Source: Candidatus Avispirillum faecium
GTDB lineage: Bacteria; Bacillota; Clostridia; Oscillospirales; CAG-272
NCBI GenBank assembly: GCA_904396155.1
Contig: CAJFOI010000017.1
Coordinates: 1-53,770, forward strand
Length of the DNA: 53,770 nt
Direction: 5' to 3'
Within the stretch, counting starts at the first letter, position 1, and each line of letters begins with the position of its first letter. The notes below the pieces were generated by a model. That model searched no databases, had not been told where the DNA came from, and saw only the letters and a list, made by a program, of their open reading frames with translations. Below, in pieces: positions 24,733-32,397 of this stretch. A program made the translations under genes and the position numbers.

Positions 24733-25053
24733 TTATGCTTCCACCTTTCCATGATAATCTGCAATGCCACCGATGTTTTTTACATGTTGGTATCCCATCT
24801 GCTTCAGAAGTGCAGCACCTTGACTGCTTCTTGCCCCACTGTAGCAATATACAAAAATCGGTGTGTCTTTTTTCGGTATTTGTTTTTCAATCGTCTTTAA
24901 TTGGTCCAGCGGCAAATTCTGACTGCCGGGGATATGTCCCACAGCGTACTCCTGCTGTGTTCGCACATCCAGCAGAACGGCTCCTTGCGTTTTTTCATAC
25001 TCTTCTACGCCTTTGTCTGTTGCAGGCCCTGCAAACAAATGAAAAATTCCCAT
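24733..25053 (-). CDS. single-domain rhodanese sulfurtransferase
   Basis: A 106-residue rhodanese: GAVLLDVRTQQEYAVGHIPG (CH2-A motif) and the active-site loop CYSGARSSQ with Cys70, which would carry a persulfide. ATG at 25053 is preceded by CGGAGGGAAT on the minus strand; the longer frame overlaps the regulator gene. It lies between a DtxR-like regulator (64 nt upstream) and the CoADR-rhodanese fusion (2 nt downstream), suggesting it passes sulfur to that enzyme. Confidence 0.88.
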   Translation of the reverse strand: MGIFHLFAGPATDKGVEEYEKTQGAVLLDVRTQQEYAVGHIPGSQNLPLDQLKTIEKQIPKKDTPIFVYCYSGARSSQGAALLKQMGYQHVKNIGGIADYHGKVEA

Positions 25054-25117
25054 ATTCCCTCCGAAAGATTTTATGAGATCATCATACCAGACTTCCGCCT
25101 CTTTTACCGTGAGCAAG

Positions 25118-25501
25118 TCACACGGAAACGGTTTCCTTTGTGTATTTTGCCACGTGATTTTTGATGGCCTGGAAGGAAATATCGCTGATGTGATGCTCAA
25201 TTTTGCAGGCGTCTTTTGCCGCGGTGATCTCGTCCACGCCAAGACGGACCAAAAACTTTGCAAGAAGGATATGTCTCTCATAAATCTTTTCAGCCATTCT
25301 TTTACCTTGTTTGGTGAGAGAGATGTATCCATTTTTGTCTACAGTGATAAAGCCTTCCTTTTTCAAGAGGCCGATACCCCGGGATACGCTGGGCCGGGAA
25401 AAGCCCATGTAATCAGCCACGTCCACGGAACGGACCGCTCCTTTTTGCTGATGTAAAATATGGATTGTTTCTAAATACATTTCCCCGGATTCCTGCAGCA
25501 T
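25118..25501 (-). CDS. DtxR/MntR-family metal-dependent transcriptional regulator
   Basis: The 127-residue product has an N-terminal winged helix (YLETIHILHQQKGAVRSVDVADYM, recognition helix SRPSVSRGIGLLKKEG, wing YISLTKQGK) and a dimerisation/metal-binding region (ERHILLAKFL, ACKIEHHIS). This is the DtxR/MntR layout without the C-terminal SH3 domain, as in MntR-type proteins. These repress metal-uptake genes when bound to Fe2+ or Mn2+; which metal acts here is unclear. It is divergent from the small Cys-rich gene at 25693, whose promoter carries a palindrome at 25638-25653 that is the natural candidate target. Confidence 0.9.
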   Translation of the reverse strand: MLQESGEMYLETIHILHQQKGAVRSVDVADYMGFSRPSVSRGIGLLKKEGFITVDKNGYISLTKQGKRMAEKIYERHILLAKFLVRLGVDEITAAKDACKIEHHISDISFQAIKNHVAKYTKETVSV

Positions 25502-25534
25502 AATTTGTCGCCCCTTTTCCTTTTACATAAAAAC

Positions 25535-25563
25535 AGAATAGCACAAAGCTATGAGAAAAACAA
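25535..25563 (-). promoter_or_regulatory. possible promoter of the regulator-rhodanese-CoADR operon
   Basis: On the minus strand TTGTTT (25563-25558) and TATTCT (25540-25535) are 17 nt apart, 33 nt before the regulator ATG. The boxes match the consensus only moderately. Confidence 0.4.
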
Positions 25564-25601
25564 TAGAAATGGAGGTAAAAAATAAAAAAGAAAAAAAGGG
25601 G

Positions 25602-25630
25602 TTGACAGAAAAGGAAAACAGATGTAAACT
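25602..25630 (+). promoter_or_regulatory. promoter of the FeoB-associated-type gene
   Basis: A perfect -35 TTGACA is followed after 17 nt by TAAACT. The palindrome at 25638-25653 lies just downstream, where a bound repressor would block transcription. Confidence 0.75.
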
Positions 25631-25637
25631 ATAAGCG

Positions 25638-25653
25638 GTTAGTCAAAACTAAC
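25638..25653. promoter_or_regulatory. candidate DtxR/MntR-type operator
   Basis: GTTAGTCAAAACTAAC is a palindrome with perfect 6-bp arms (GTTAGT/ACTAAC) and a 4-nt centre, 8 nt after the -10 box. The TTAG...CTAA core recalls DtxR/IdeR-family boxes. A DtxR-like regulator is encoded divergently within 140 bp. The link is inference from sequence and position. Confidence 0.65.
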
Positions 25654-25692
25654 AAATAATGGTTGTCCAGTGCAGGGGAGAGGAGGCTGTGT

Positions 25693-25902
25693 ATGCTTGC
25701 CTGGATAGGAGAAAATATTGGCACAATTGGCATTTGTCTTGTACTGGCGTTGATTGTAGCGGGGATTGTCTGCAAACTTGTGGCCGACAAACGAAAGGGA
25801 AAGTCTTCCTGCGGCTGCAATTGCGCCCATTGCGCGATGGCGGGTGCCTGCCACGACCGCGATTCTAAAAAATCCGGATCTGCACGGAAAAGATCTTCAT
25901 AA
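25693..25902 (+). CDS. FeoB-associated Cys-rich membrane protein-like
   Basis: The 69-residue product has one N-terminal membrane helix (GTIGICLVLALIVAGIVCKL), a basic stop-transfer segment, and a cysteine cluster CGCNCAHCAMAGAC. This is the layout of the small proteins usually found after feoAB ferrous-iron transporters (PF12669-like). No feoA or feoB is present in the window, so it is an orphan here. ATG at 25693 follows GAGAGGAGGCTGTGT. Promoter and palindrome upstream suggest metal-responsive expression. Confidence 0.8.
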   Translation: MLAWIGENIGTIGICLVLALIVAGIVCKLVADKRKGKSSCGCNCAHCAMAGACHDRDSKKSGSARKRSS

Positions 25903-25939
25903 AACGAAAGCCGGAAGGATTTCCTTCCGGCTTTCGTTT
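25902..25939. terminator. bidirectional terminator
   Basis: An 18-bp perfect stem (arms containing CGAAAGCCGGAAGGA and its complement) with A-rich and T-rich ends separates the small Cys-rich gene from the convergent lipoprotein gene. Confidence 0.9.
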
Positions 25940-25948
25940 GCTTTTTCA

Positions 25949-26857
25949 TCATACAAGCCCCGGGATCGGATGGGTGCGAATGTACTGCAGGATCGCCAGG
26001 TATCCGTCTCTGGAGATATGGATTCCGTCGCCTGCGCCGTAATCTGTACGTAAATATCCGCTGTCGTCCTTCAAGACTTCTTCTGTATCCAAGTAATATA
26101 CACCGCACGCCTGTGCTACGTCTTTTACCCAGATGTTTCCCTGATTGATCATGTCCTGTGTAATGGAAGCATAACTTTCATTTACGTTGCGCTCACGGGG
26201 AAAAATCGATTGGAGAATAATTTTTGTGTTTGGGCTTTTTTCCAGGATTCCCAAAACCAGGTCGGTATAAACGGATTTGAAACTGTTTTCATCCATGAAG
26301 CTAATCCCGTTCATTCCCAGAGTAATTACCATAATTTCCGGTTTTTTCAGTCCTGCCGCATCTATGATCGTCATTTCCGTGCCTGTATCCGGGTAGAGAA
26401 TTTTTGCAGTCATGACATACGCCAGTGTCAGCGTGCCGGAGGTAGGTGTCCACACCTGTTTGGTGTTCTTCCCGCCAGTGAGGACTTCCCGGTTTTTTAG
26501 GTGGTGCGTGGTAGAGTCCCCCACAAAGATGATTTTATCCTGATATGCCTGCCCTGCGTCGGGCGCTTGCGCCAGCGTGCTGGAAACAGGGGGCTTTTGT
26601 ACCGGAGGCGGCGCGTCGGTGATTGTAGGAGGAGCGGTGGTCTCCTGTGTGGTTTCCTGTGCTGTTTGCGGTGTGGCTGTTGTAGATCCTGCATCTACCG
26701 GCACGGTTTCTTCTTCCTTGTTGTCAGAAGCGGTGGTCTGCGAAGGTTCTTTTGTAGTTTCTCCTTCGGCATTCTTTTTAGCAGTGCAGGCACAGCAGCA
26801 GAAAATCAGAGCAACTGTCAGCACAAAAGAAATAAGGGTCATTTTATATCGTCTCAT
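25949..26857 (-). CDS. SGNH/GDSL-hydrolase lipoprotein
   Basis: The 302-residue product begins with a lipoprotein-type signal (hydrophobic run then FCCCAC; the lipidated Cys is probably Cys24 or one just before it). A Thr/Glu/Pro-rich linker runs to about residue 105. The SGNH domain follows: block I IIFVGDST with nucleophile Ser115, block III GMNGISF, block V DGIH with Asp277 and His280. Such enzymes are esterases or deacylases, often acting on cell-wall or capsule glycans; the substrate is unknown. ATG at 26857 follows GGGAGTTTTT. Confidence 0.88.
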   Translation of the reverse strand: MRRYKMTLISFVLTVALIFCCCACTAKKNAEGETTKEPSQTTASDNKEEETVPVDAGSTTATPQTAQETTQETTAPPTITDAPPPVQKPPVSSTLAQAPDAGQAYQDKIIFVGDSTTHHLKNREVLTGGKNTKQVWTPTSGTLTLAYVMTAKILYPDTGTEMTIIDAAGLKKPEIMVITLGMNGISFMDENSFKSVYTDLVLGILEKSPNTKIILQSIFPRERNVNESYASITQDMINQGNIWVKDVAQACGVYYLDTEEVLKDDSGYLRTDYGAGDGIHISRDGYLAILQYIRTHPIPGLV

Positions 26858-26882
26858 AAAAACTCCCAAATACAATGGATTT

Positions 26883-27311
26883 TTACTGAAACTTAGCTTT
26901 ATAGGGTTCTTTTCCTTTTATGATATTTTTTCGTCTGCGCATTCTGGCTGTATATACGACGGCAAAAACGACATATCCTACAATGAAAAGAATGATAGAA
27001 AGCAAAAGTGTGACGCCATTTTTATAGAGCCCACCACAAAGGACTACGGCGACTGCATATAACAGGGCTGCGGTGGAGAAGTGCAAGAAAATGCGCAGGA
27101 AAAGAGAAATTTTGTCCCAACGAAGGATTTGCTGGACAGCGCTCAAAAGTTGTGAAAAGAGGAAAAAAAGCAAAATCCACTGAAAGGTAGGAATAAAGGC
27201 TTTGTCTTTGTCGGAGAGTACGGCACCGATTCCATAAATGACCAGTGTAATGATTGTAAAAATGACACAGCCGTTTTTGAATACATGTGCGGTGAATGTT
27301 CCTGATTTCAT
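26883..27311 (-). CDS. small four-helix membrane protein
   Basis: The 142-residue product has four hydrophobic helices (about residues 12-33, 40-62, 72-93 and 100-122) and a basic C-terminal tail. The size and pattern resemble the DUF3021 group, but I cannot confirm membership. It lies 25 nt before the SGNH lipoprotein gene on the same strand, so the two may be cotranscribed. No function is assigned. Confidence 0.72.
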   Translation of the reverse strand: MKSGTFTAHVFKNGCVIFTIITLVIYGIGAVLSDKDKAFIPTFQWILLFFLFSQLLSAVQQILRWDKISLFLRIFLHFSTAALLYAVAVVLCGGLYKNGVTLLLSIILFIVGYVVFAVVYTARMRRRKNIIKGKEPYKAKFQ

Positions 27312-27386
27312 ACATTTTCTCTCCTACCTATATTTATTATAGGATAGCATGAAACAGCCGTATATGCAAGATGGAATTGTAAAAAA

Positions 27387-28355
27387 TTAGTCGGGATATT
27401 GTTTACTTATCGACCAGCGGGTACTATGCCATTCTCCATCTTCGCCTTTTGTAACGGGAGCGGAATTTTGACGTAAAAATTTGGTCAACTCGTACAGGTC
27501 AATCCAAATCTGATTCCACCCGTCTTTTTGCGATGGGTCAAAAATGATCTGCAGACCATAGTGCAGGTGTGGCGTGTTGATATTATTGGTATCTTCCTTT
27601 GCAGAATATCCCGTCATGCCCAGATATCCAATTACTTCGCCGGCGTCAACCTGTTTGCCTTCGTAGATGTCACAGTAGGGGTGCCCTTTGCGCAAATGTG
27701 CGTAGTAATAGTATCGCTTTCCGTCATAGGAGCGGATTCCAACACGCCAGCCCCCGTATTGGTTCCATCCACAGGCTTCCACATATCCGCCTTCTACGGC
27801 AATCACCGGAGTGCCCACACTGCCCATCAAATCGTGTCCCAGATGGTTTCGTTTATATCCATATGAGCGTGCTGCACCGAAATCATCTGCGTGGCTGTAG
27901 CTGTAACCTTGGGCGATAGGGGAGTATGCGATGAGTCCATATTTGTTTTTTTTGGTTACAGTTCCCTCCTGAATGGTATATGTTGCATATGTGCCGACCA
28001 TCCCGCCCAGTACAGCATCATAGGCCTTGGAATAATACTGATAAAGTTTTTCGTTGCCTGTGATCTTTTTCGGATCTTCACCCTTTTGCAGGGATTCTCC
28101 TACTGCGGTGAGGTCTGTTTTTTTGTAATGTGTGAAAATACCCCCATACCGGACAGCAAGACAAGCTAAGAGATCTGAAAAAGAACAAGGTTTGCCTGCG
28201 TCGTAGGCGGCTGTGCAAAAGTCCAGCGCGTCCTGCATTGCTTCTGCACTTACATCAAAATCGATCCATTTTATATATTCCTGTGCACCCGCGGCAGGAA
28301 CGGCAGCTATCAGCAGTGTGGCAGCGAGCACACAGGCAGTAATTTTTCTTTTCAT
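27387..28355 (-). CDS. secreted M23-family (LytM-type) peptidase
   Basis: The 322-residue protein has a signal peptide (ITACVLAATLLIAAVPAAGA), an N-terminal helical region of about 130 residues, and an M23 metallopeptidase domain. Zinc ligands are His171 and Asp175 (HLGHD) and the HLH motif at 263-265; His220 is the likely catalytic histidine. Such enzymes cut peptidoglycan cross-bridges. All key residues are present. The MKRK start at 28355 gives a standard signal peptide; an in-frame ATG lies 24 nt upstream without a clear ribosome binding site. The SpoIIQ/SpoIVFA-type sporulation role of some relatives is possible but unsupported. Confidence 0.9.
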   Translation of the reverse strand: MKRKITACVLAATLLIAAVPAAGAQEYIKWIDFDVSAEAMQDALDFCTAAYDAGKPCSFSDLLACLAVRYGGIFTHYKKTDLTAVGESLQKGEDPKKITGNEKLYQYYSKAYDAVLGGMVGTYATYTIQEGTVTKKNKYGLIAYSPIAQGYSYSHADDFGAARSYGYKRNHLGHDLMGSVGTPVIAVEGGYVEACGWNQYGGWRVGIRSYDGKRYYYYAHLRKGHPYCDIYEGKQVDAGEVIGYLGMTGYSAKEDTNNINTPHLHYGLQIIFDPSQKDGWNQIWIDLYELTKFLRQNSAPVTKGEDGEWHSTRWSISKQYPD

Positions 28356-28524
28356 GGTTTGGGTTGTGCCTTTCTCCATTGCGCGCAGGAAAAAATCCTG
28401 CCCCAGTATTTTTTATTTTGCATGATTTATGCCACTGTCAAAAGTATTCCATACGCAGAGGAAATTATAAGCGCCACTCTTTTCCTTGACTGGATGACCG
28501 ATGCATAATTATAAGGAATATTCA

Positions 28525-28553
28525 TTGACTTTCCCTGGATTTTTCGCTATAAT
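28525..28553 (+). promoter_or_regulatory. promoter of the nusB-dnaE gene cluster
   Basis: TTGACT and TATAAT are separated by 17 nt, 45 nt before the nusB start. It is the only convincing promoter I found ahead of the 14-gene run. I see nothing else notable in 28380-28520. Confidence 0.8.
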
Positions 28554-28598
28554 AAAATGTGTGTTTTTGGATATAAATGAAAATTGAGGTAGTCACGG

Positions 28599-29030
28599 AT
28601 GAACAGACGTGAAAGCAGAATTCGTGCGTTTGAATTGATTTATGAGACGGATTTTCGAGGGGATGGGGCGAGTTGGGAGGAGATATATGCCGGCGCCATG
28701 CGCTGCCGCGGACTTGGAAATCATGCCTTTGTAAAAACGCTGTACAGCAATGCAGTGGAACATCAAAAAGAGATCGACGAAAAAATAGAAGCAAGTGCAG
28801 AGAATTGGCGCCTGTCCAGAATGTCTGCAGTGACCAGAGCCGTTTTACGGCTGTGTGTGGGTGAAATGCTGTATACGGATGTGCCTGCCCGGGTCGCGAT
28901 CAATGAGGCAGTGGAAATTTCCAAATTATACAACGATGAAAAATCTACGGCATTTGTAAATGGAATTTTGAATAAGATTGCGCGGGAGAAGGGAGAACTC
29001 TCGGTGCCGGATGGACAAGCCCATGGGTGA
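28599..29030 (+). CDS. nusB: transcription antitermination factor NusB
   Basis: NusB binds boxA RNA with NusE (S10) and supports rRNA antitermination. The 143-residue product shows the family start (RRESRIRAFELIYE) and the C-terminal helix pattern (VPARVAINEAVEISKLYNDEKSTAFVNGILNKI). The first helices are somewhat shortened. It heads the long housekeeping cluster, with a consensus promoter just upstream. Confidence 0.93.
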   Translation: MNRRESRIRAFELIYETDFRGDGASWEEIYAGAMRCRGLGNHAFVKTLYSNAVEHQKEIDEKIEASAENWRLSRMSAVTRAVLRLCVGEMLYTDVPARVAINEAVEISKLYNDEKSTAFVNGILNKIAREKGELSVPDGQAHG

Positions 29031-29040
29031 GCCGAAAAAA

Positions 29041-29988
29041 ATGATCCTGGGGATCGACACCAGCAATTACACCACTTCCGCCGCCCTGTGTACTGTAGAC
29101 GGGGAAATAGTGACCAACGTGAAAAGGCCCCTGCCGGTAAAACATGGGGAACGGGGACTTCGGCAGAGCGAGGCCCTGTTTCATCATACGGTGCAGCTGC
29201 CCCAGGTGCTCGATGCGGTCCATGCCGCGCTGGAGGGTGGATCGCTGGTCGCCGTGGGATATTCCAAAACTCCCAGGGACGCGGAGAATTCCTACATGCC
29301 CTGTTTCCTTGCGGGACAGGCAGCCGCATATGCGGCTGCCTGCGGGGCAGGCGTTCCGCTGTATGCATTTTCCCATCAAGGTGGACATGTGATGGCGGCA
29401 TTGTATGGTGCAAAACGAATGGAACTGATCGGCCAGCCCTTTGCAGCCTTTCATGTGTCCGGCGGCACTACGGAAATTTTGCTCGTGCGGCCGGATGCCG
29501 ACAAAATTTTTACAGTAGAAAAAATCGGCGGCACATTGGATCTTCATGCGGGACAAGTAATTGATCGGGTAGGTGTACAAATGGGCCTGCCCTTTCCCGC
29601 GGGGCCCGCTATGGAAAGGGCAGCGGCAGCGTTTTGGGATGAAACCAAACCGTGCAGGCCCTCTGTGCGGGGGTTGTACTGCAATTTGTCCGGATTGGAG
29701 AATCAAGCTGTGGATTTGTTTTCCCGGGAGCAAAGCATCGAGAAGTGTGCGGCATTTGTTCTCCTCTCTCTTTTGGAGGTGCTGCAGGTTCTTACCAGAA
29801 ATTTACGTGCTGCGTATCCGCATCTTCCCATTGTCTATGCCGGCGGCGTCATGAGCTGTGGATATATTCGTACAGTGCTTTCTTCCTATGGGAGTTTTGC
29901 AGAGCCGGCTTTTTCTGCTGACAACGGCGCCGGTGCGGCATTGTTGGCGCGGTATAAACATGAAAGGGAGGTGCAGATATGGACATAG
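29041..29988 (+). CDS. TsaD/Kae1-like (peptidase M22 family) protein
   Basis: The 315-residue product has the ASKHA fold of TsaD: MILGIDTSNYTTS at the start, metal-ligand pair His112/His116 (SHQGGH), phosphate loops FHVSGGTTEIL and VYAGGVMSCGY, and the C-terminal FSADNGAGAALLA. True TsaD makes the t6A tRNA modification. This clostridial version beside nusB/xseA looks like a divergent paralogue, so I give no symbol. Start: ATG at 29041 is spaced for GGGTGAG; in-frame ATGs at 29011 and 29023 would overlap nusB. It overlaps xseA by 10 nt. Confidence 0.82.
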   Translation: MILGIDTSNYTTSAALCTVDGEIVTNVKRPLPVKHGERGLRQSEALFHHTVQLPQVLDAVHAALEGGSLVAVGYSKTPRDAENSYMPCFLAGQAAAYAAACGAGVPLYAFSHQGGHVMAALYGAKRMELIGQPFAAFHVSGGTTEILLVRPDADKIFTVEKIGGTLDLHAGQVIDRVGVQMGLPFPAGPAMERAAAAFWDETKPCRPSVRGLYCNLSGLENQAVDLFSREQSIEKCAAFVLLSLLEVLQVLTRNLRAAYPHLPIVYAGGVMSCGYIRTVLSSYGSFAEPAFSADNGAGAALLARYKHEREVQIWT

Positions 29989-31229
29989 ACGTGCGGGACA
30001 TGCGTTTTCCCGGCGCTTTAACGGTTTCAGAGCTCAATCAGTATATCAAAGATCTAATTGATGTAAATCCCCCTCTTTCGGATGTTTATATCAAAGGAGA
30101 GATTTCCAACTTCAAGGCACATTCTTCCGGACACTTTTATTTTACCCTCAAGGATGCGCAAGGCGCCCTCAGGAGCGTTATGTTTCGTTCCAGTGCGCAA
30201 AAAATGACGTTTATGCCGGAAAATGGTATGAAGGTCATTGCACATGGGAGAATTTCCGTTTTTGTTCGGGATGGCACATATCAGCTATATGCAGATTCCC
30301 TGGATCCGGACGGCGTCGGCGCGTTGTATATTGCCTTTGAACAGCTCAAGCGTAAGCTGGAAAGCGAAGGTTTGTTTGCGCAGGAAAAGAAAAAAAGTCT
30401 GCCCAAGATCCCCTCGGTGGTGGGAATCGTGACTTCTCCCACGGGGGCTGCGGTGCGGGATATCATCCACATCTGCCGGCGCCGGTTTCCCTATGCGAAG
30501 CTGGTGCTGTACCCGGCGCTGGTGCAGGGACCGGATGCCCCTGCCAGCATCGCGGCGGGAATTGCATATTTTAACCGGGCGCACGCCGCAGACGTACTCA
30601 TTGTGGGGCGCGGCGGCGGCTCTGTGGAGGATCTGTGGGCATTCAACACGGAGCTGGTCGCCAGAGCAGTCGCTGCGTCGGAAATTCCTGTCATTTCTGC
30701 GGTGGGACATGAAACGGATTTCACCATTTGCGATTTTGTGGCGGACAGGCGCGCCCCTACACCTTCGGCGGCAGCGGAAATCGCCGTGCCGGATACCGCC
30801 GAGCTGAAACAAAAGTTTTTGAATATTGTGTCCAGGGAAAAGGCCGTGCTTCTGCAAACATTGGAGCGTGACCGGCAGAGGTTGCTTCGCAGCAGCACTT
30901 CCCGTTCCCTTCGCTCGCCCATGCACACCGTCGAGGACCGGCGGATGGCGGTGGCGTCTCTGGCGCAGCGGATGGACCCGGCAATGGGCCGGGAACTGGA
31001 AAAAAGGAGAGGTGCTCTTGCGGCGGCCGGCGGCGCGCTGGGTGCACTCAATCCCATGTCTGTCCTCACCCGGGGCTTTTGTGCCGCGTTTTCGGGTGCG
31101 GGACAACTGATAAAATCTGTCGGACAGGTTGCCGCCGGAGATGAGATCACGATTCAAATGACAGACGGCACGGCAGATGCGGTTGTTCGTTCTGTGCGTT
31201 TGTCGGATACAATTGCAAAAGGAAGCTGA
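29979..31229 (+). CDS. xseA: exodeoxyribonuclease VII large subunit
   Basis: XseA with XseB degrades single-stranded DNA into oligonucleotides. The 416-residue product has an N-terminal OB-fold (LTVSELNQYIKDLID, VYIKGEISNFK...GHFYFTLKD) and the catalytic core (VGIVTSPTGAAVRDI, DVLIVGRGGGSVEDLWAF, ISAVGHETDFTICDFVAD). All family landmarks are present; the C-terminal coiled region is short. ATG at 29979 follows GAAAGGGAGGTGCAGAT and lies inside the end of the preceding gene. Confidence 0.95.
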   Translation: MDIDVRDMRFPGALTVSELNQYIKDLIDVNPPLSDVYIKGEISNFKAHSSGHFYFTLKDAQGALRSVMFRSSAQKMTFMPENGMKVIAHGRISVFVRDGTYQLYADSLDPDGVGALYIAFEQLKRKLESEGLFAQEKKKSLPKIPSVVGIVTSPTGAAVRDIIHICRRRFPYAKLVLYPALVQGPDAPASIAAGIAYFNRAHAADVLIVGRGGGSVEDLWAFNTELVARAVAASEIPVISAVGHETDFTICDFVADRRAPTPSAAAEIAVPDTAELKQKFLNIVSREKAVLLQTLERDRQRLLRSSTSRSLRSPMHTVEDRRMAVASLAQRMDPAMGRELEKRRGALAAAGGALGALNPMSVLTRGFCAAFSGAGQLIKSVGQVAAGDEITIQMTDGTADAVVRSVRLSDTIAKGS

Positions 31230-31256
31230 CGCGCGGTGTGCGGGAAGGAGAACAAA

Positions 31257-31499
31257 ATGGAGCAGGAAAAATTGCAGGAACTGTCCTTTGAGGCGGCTCT
31301 TGCGCGGCTGGAGGAAATCGTAGGGGCATTGGAGAGCGGAACAGCGGCGTTGGACGATTCTCTGGCACTATTTGAAGAAGGGGTCGCGCTGGTGCGTCTT
31401 TGCAACGGGAAACTGGATGCGGCGCAGCAGCGAATCAAAATAATTACGGAGGAAGACGGCGCCGTAGTAGAAAAAGATTTTGATGCGCCGGCCGGCTGA
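31257..31499 (+). CDS. xseB: exodeoxyribonuclease VII small subunit
   Basis: An 80-residue helical protein with the XseB signature (LSFEAALARLEEIVGALESG, LDDSLALFEEGVAL). It binds XseA to form the exonuclease. ATG at 31257 follows GGGAAGGAG; a frame extension to a GTG at 31236 has no ribosome binding site. Confidence 0.95.
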   Translation: MEQEKLQELSFEAALARLEEIVGALESGTAALDDSLALFEEGVALVRLCNGKLDAAQQRIKIITEEDGAVVEKDFDAPAG

Positions 31500-31509
31500 G
31501 GAAAAACGT

Positions 31510-32397
31510 ATGGAAACATTGGAGCAGAGACTGACATGGTGTGCATCCTTTATGGAAACGGCACTGGAACGGCAGCTTTCCGGGAAAATGCTTACTTTTG
31601 AGAGTCCTATGACCCAGGCGATGCGTTACGCGGTCCTGGGGGGCGGCAAGCGGATCCGCGCTTTTCTCACCCTGGAATTTTGTCGTATGTTCGGCGGAAA
31701 GGCGGAGGATGCGGCCGACTATGCCTGTGCAATGGAGATGGTACACGGATATTCTTTGGTGCATGACGATCTTCCCTGTATGGACAATGACGATATGCGC
31801 AGGGGAAAACCCTCCTGCCACAAAAGATTTGGGGAAGCGGTGGCGCTTCTTGCAGGGGACGCGCTTCTGACGCAGGCTTTTTTCTGTATTGGCAATCACG
31901 GGGATCTTGAAAAATATGCCGGCAATGCACTGGCAGTGCGTGCTCTGTCCCGGTGTGCCGGCGCTTTGGGAATGTGTGCGGGACAGCAGCTGGATCTTTC
32001 GGGAACTGCTGGAGATTACGACACTTTGAAGCTGTTGTACAGCTTGAAAACCGGTGCGCTGATGGAAGCATCCTGCCTGTTGGGGTATTATGCGGCAAAG
32101 GGTACATCAGATCCGGATATAGAAGAAAAATTGCGGCTGTACGCGCAGAGCATTGGGCTTGCTTTTCAAATTATCGATGATCTTCTGGATGTAGACAGCA
32201 CAGAGGAAGTGCTTGGGAAGCCAATTGGAAGCGATCAGAAAAACGGAAAATGTACCGTTCTCAGTTTTATGACAAAAGAAGAGGCTGCTGCAGAGGCAAA
32301 GCGGCTGAGCGAAACTGCGGCCGAATTGTTTTCGGCGCAGAAAAACGGTGCTCTTATCTGTCAGCTGCCCATGTATTTGCTTCAGAGGAAGAAATGA
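31510..32397 (+). CDS. ispA: farnesyl/geranylgeranyl diphosphate synthase
   Basis: This trans-prenyltransferase condenses isopentenyl diphosphate with allylic diphosphates in the cytoplasm. The 295-residue sequence carries GGGKRIRAF, the first Asp-rich motif DDLPCMDNDDMRRG, and the second FQIIDDLLDVD; a Met/Cys pattern (YAMEMVHGYSLVHDD-like) fits the IspA class. ATG at 31510 follows GAGGAAAAACGT. In many Clostridia dxs follows ispA; here tlyA follows directly with a 4-nt overlap. Confidence 0.93.
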   Translation: METLEQRLTWCASFMETALERQLSGKMLTFESPMTQAMRYAVLGGGKRIRAFLTLEFCRMFGGKAEDAADYACAMEMVHGYSLVHDDLPCMDNDDMRRGKPSCHKRFGEAVALLAGDALLTQAFFCIGNHGDLEKYAGNALAVRALSRCAGALGMCAGQQLDLSGTAGDYDTLKLLYSLKTGALMEASCLLGYYAAKGTSDPDIEEKLRLYAQSIGLAFQIIDDLLDVDSTEEVLGKPIGSDQKNGKCTVLSFMTKEEAAAEAKRLSETAAELFSAQKNGALICQLPMYLLQRKK

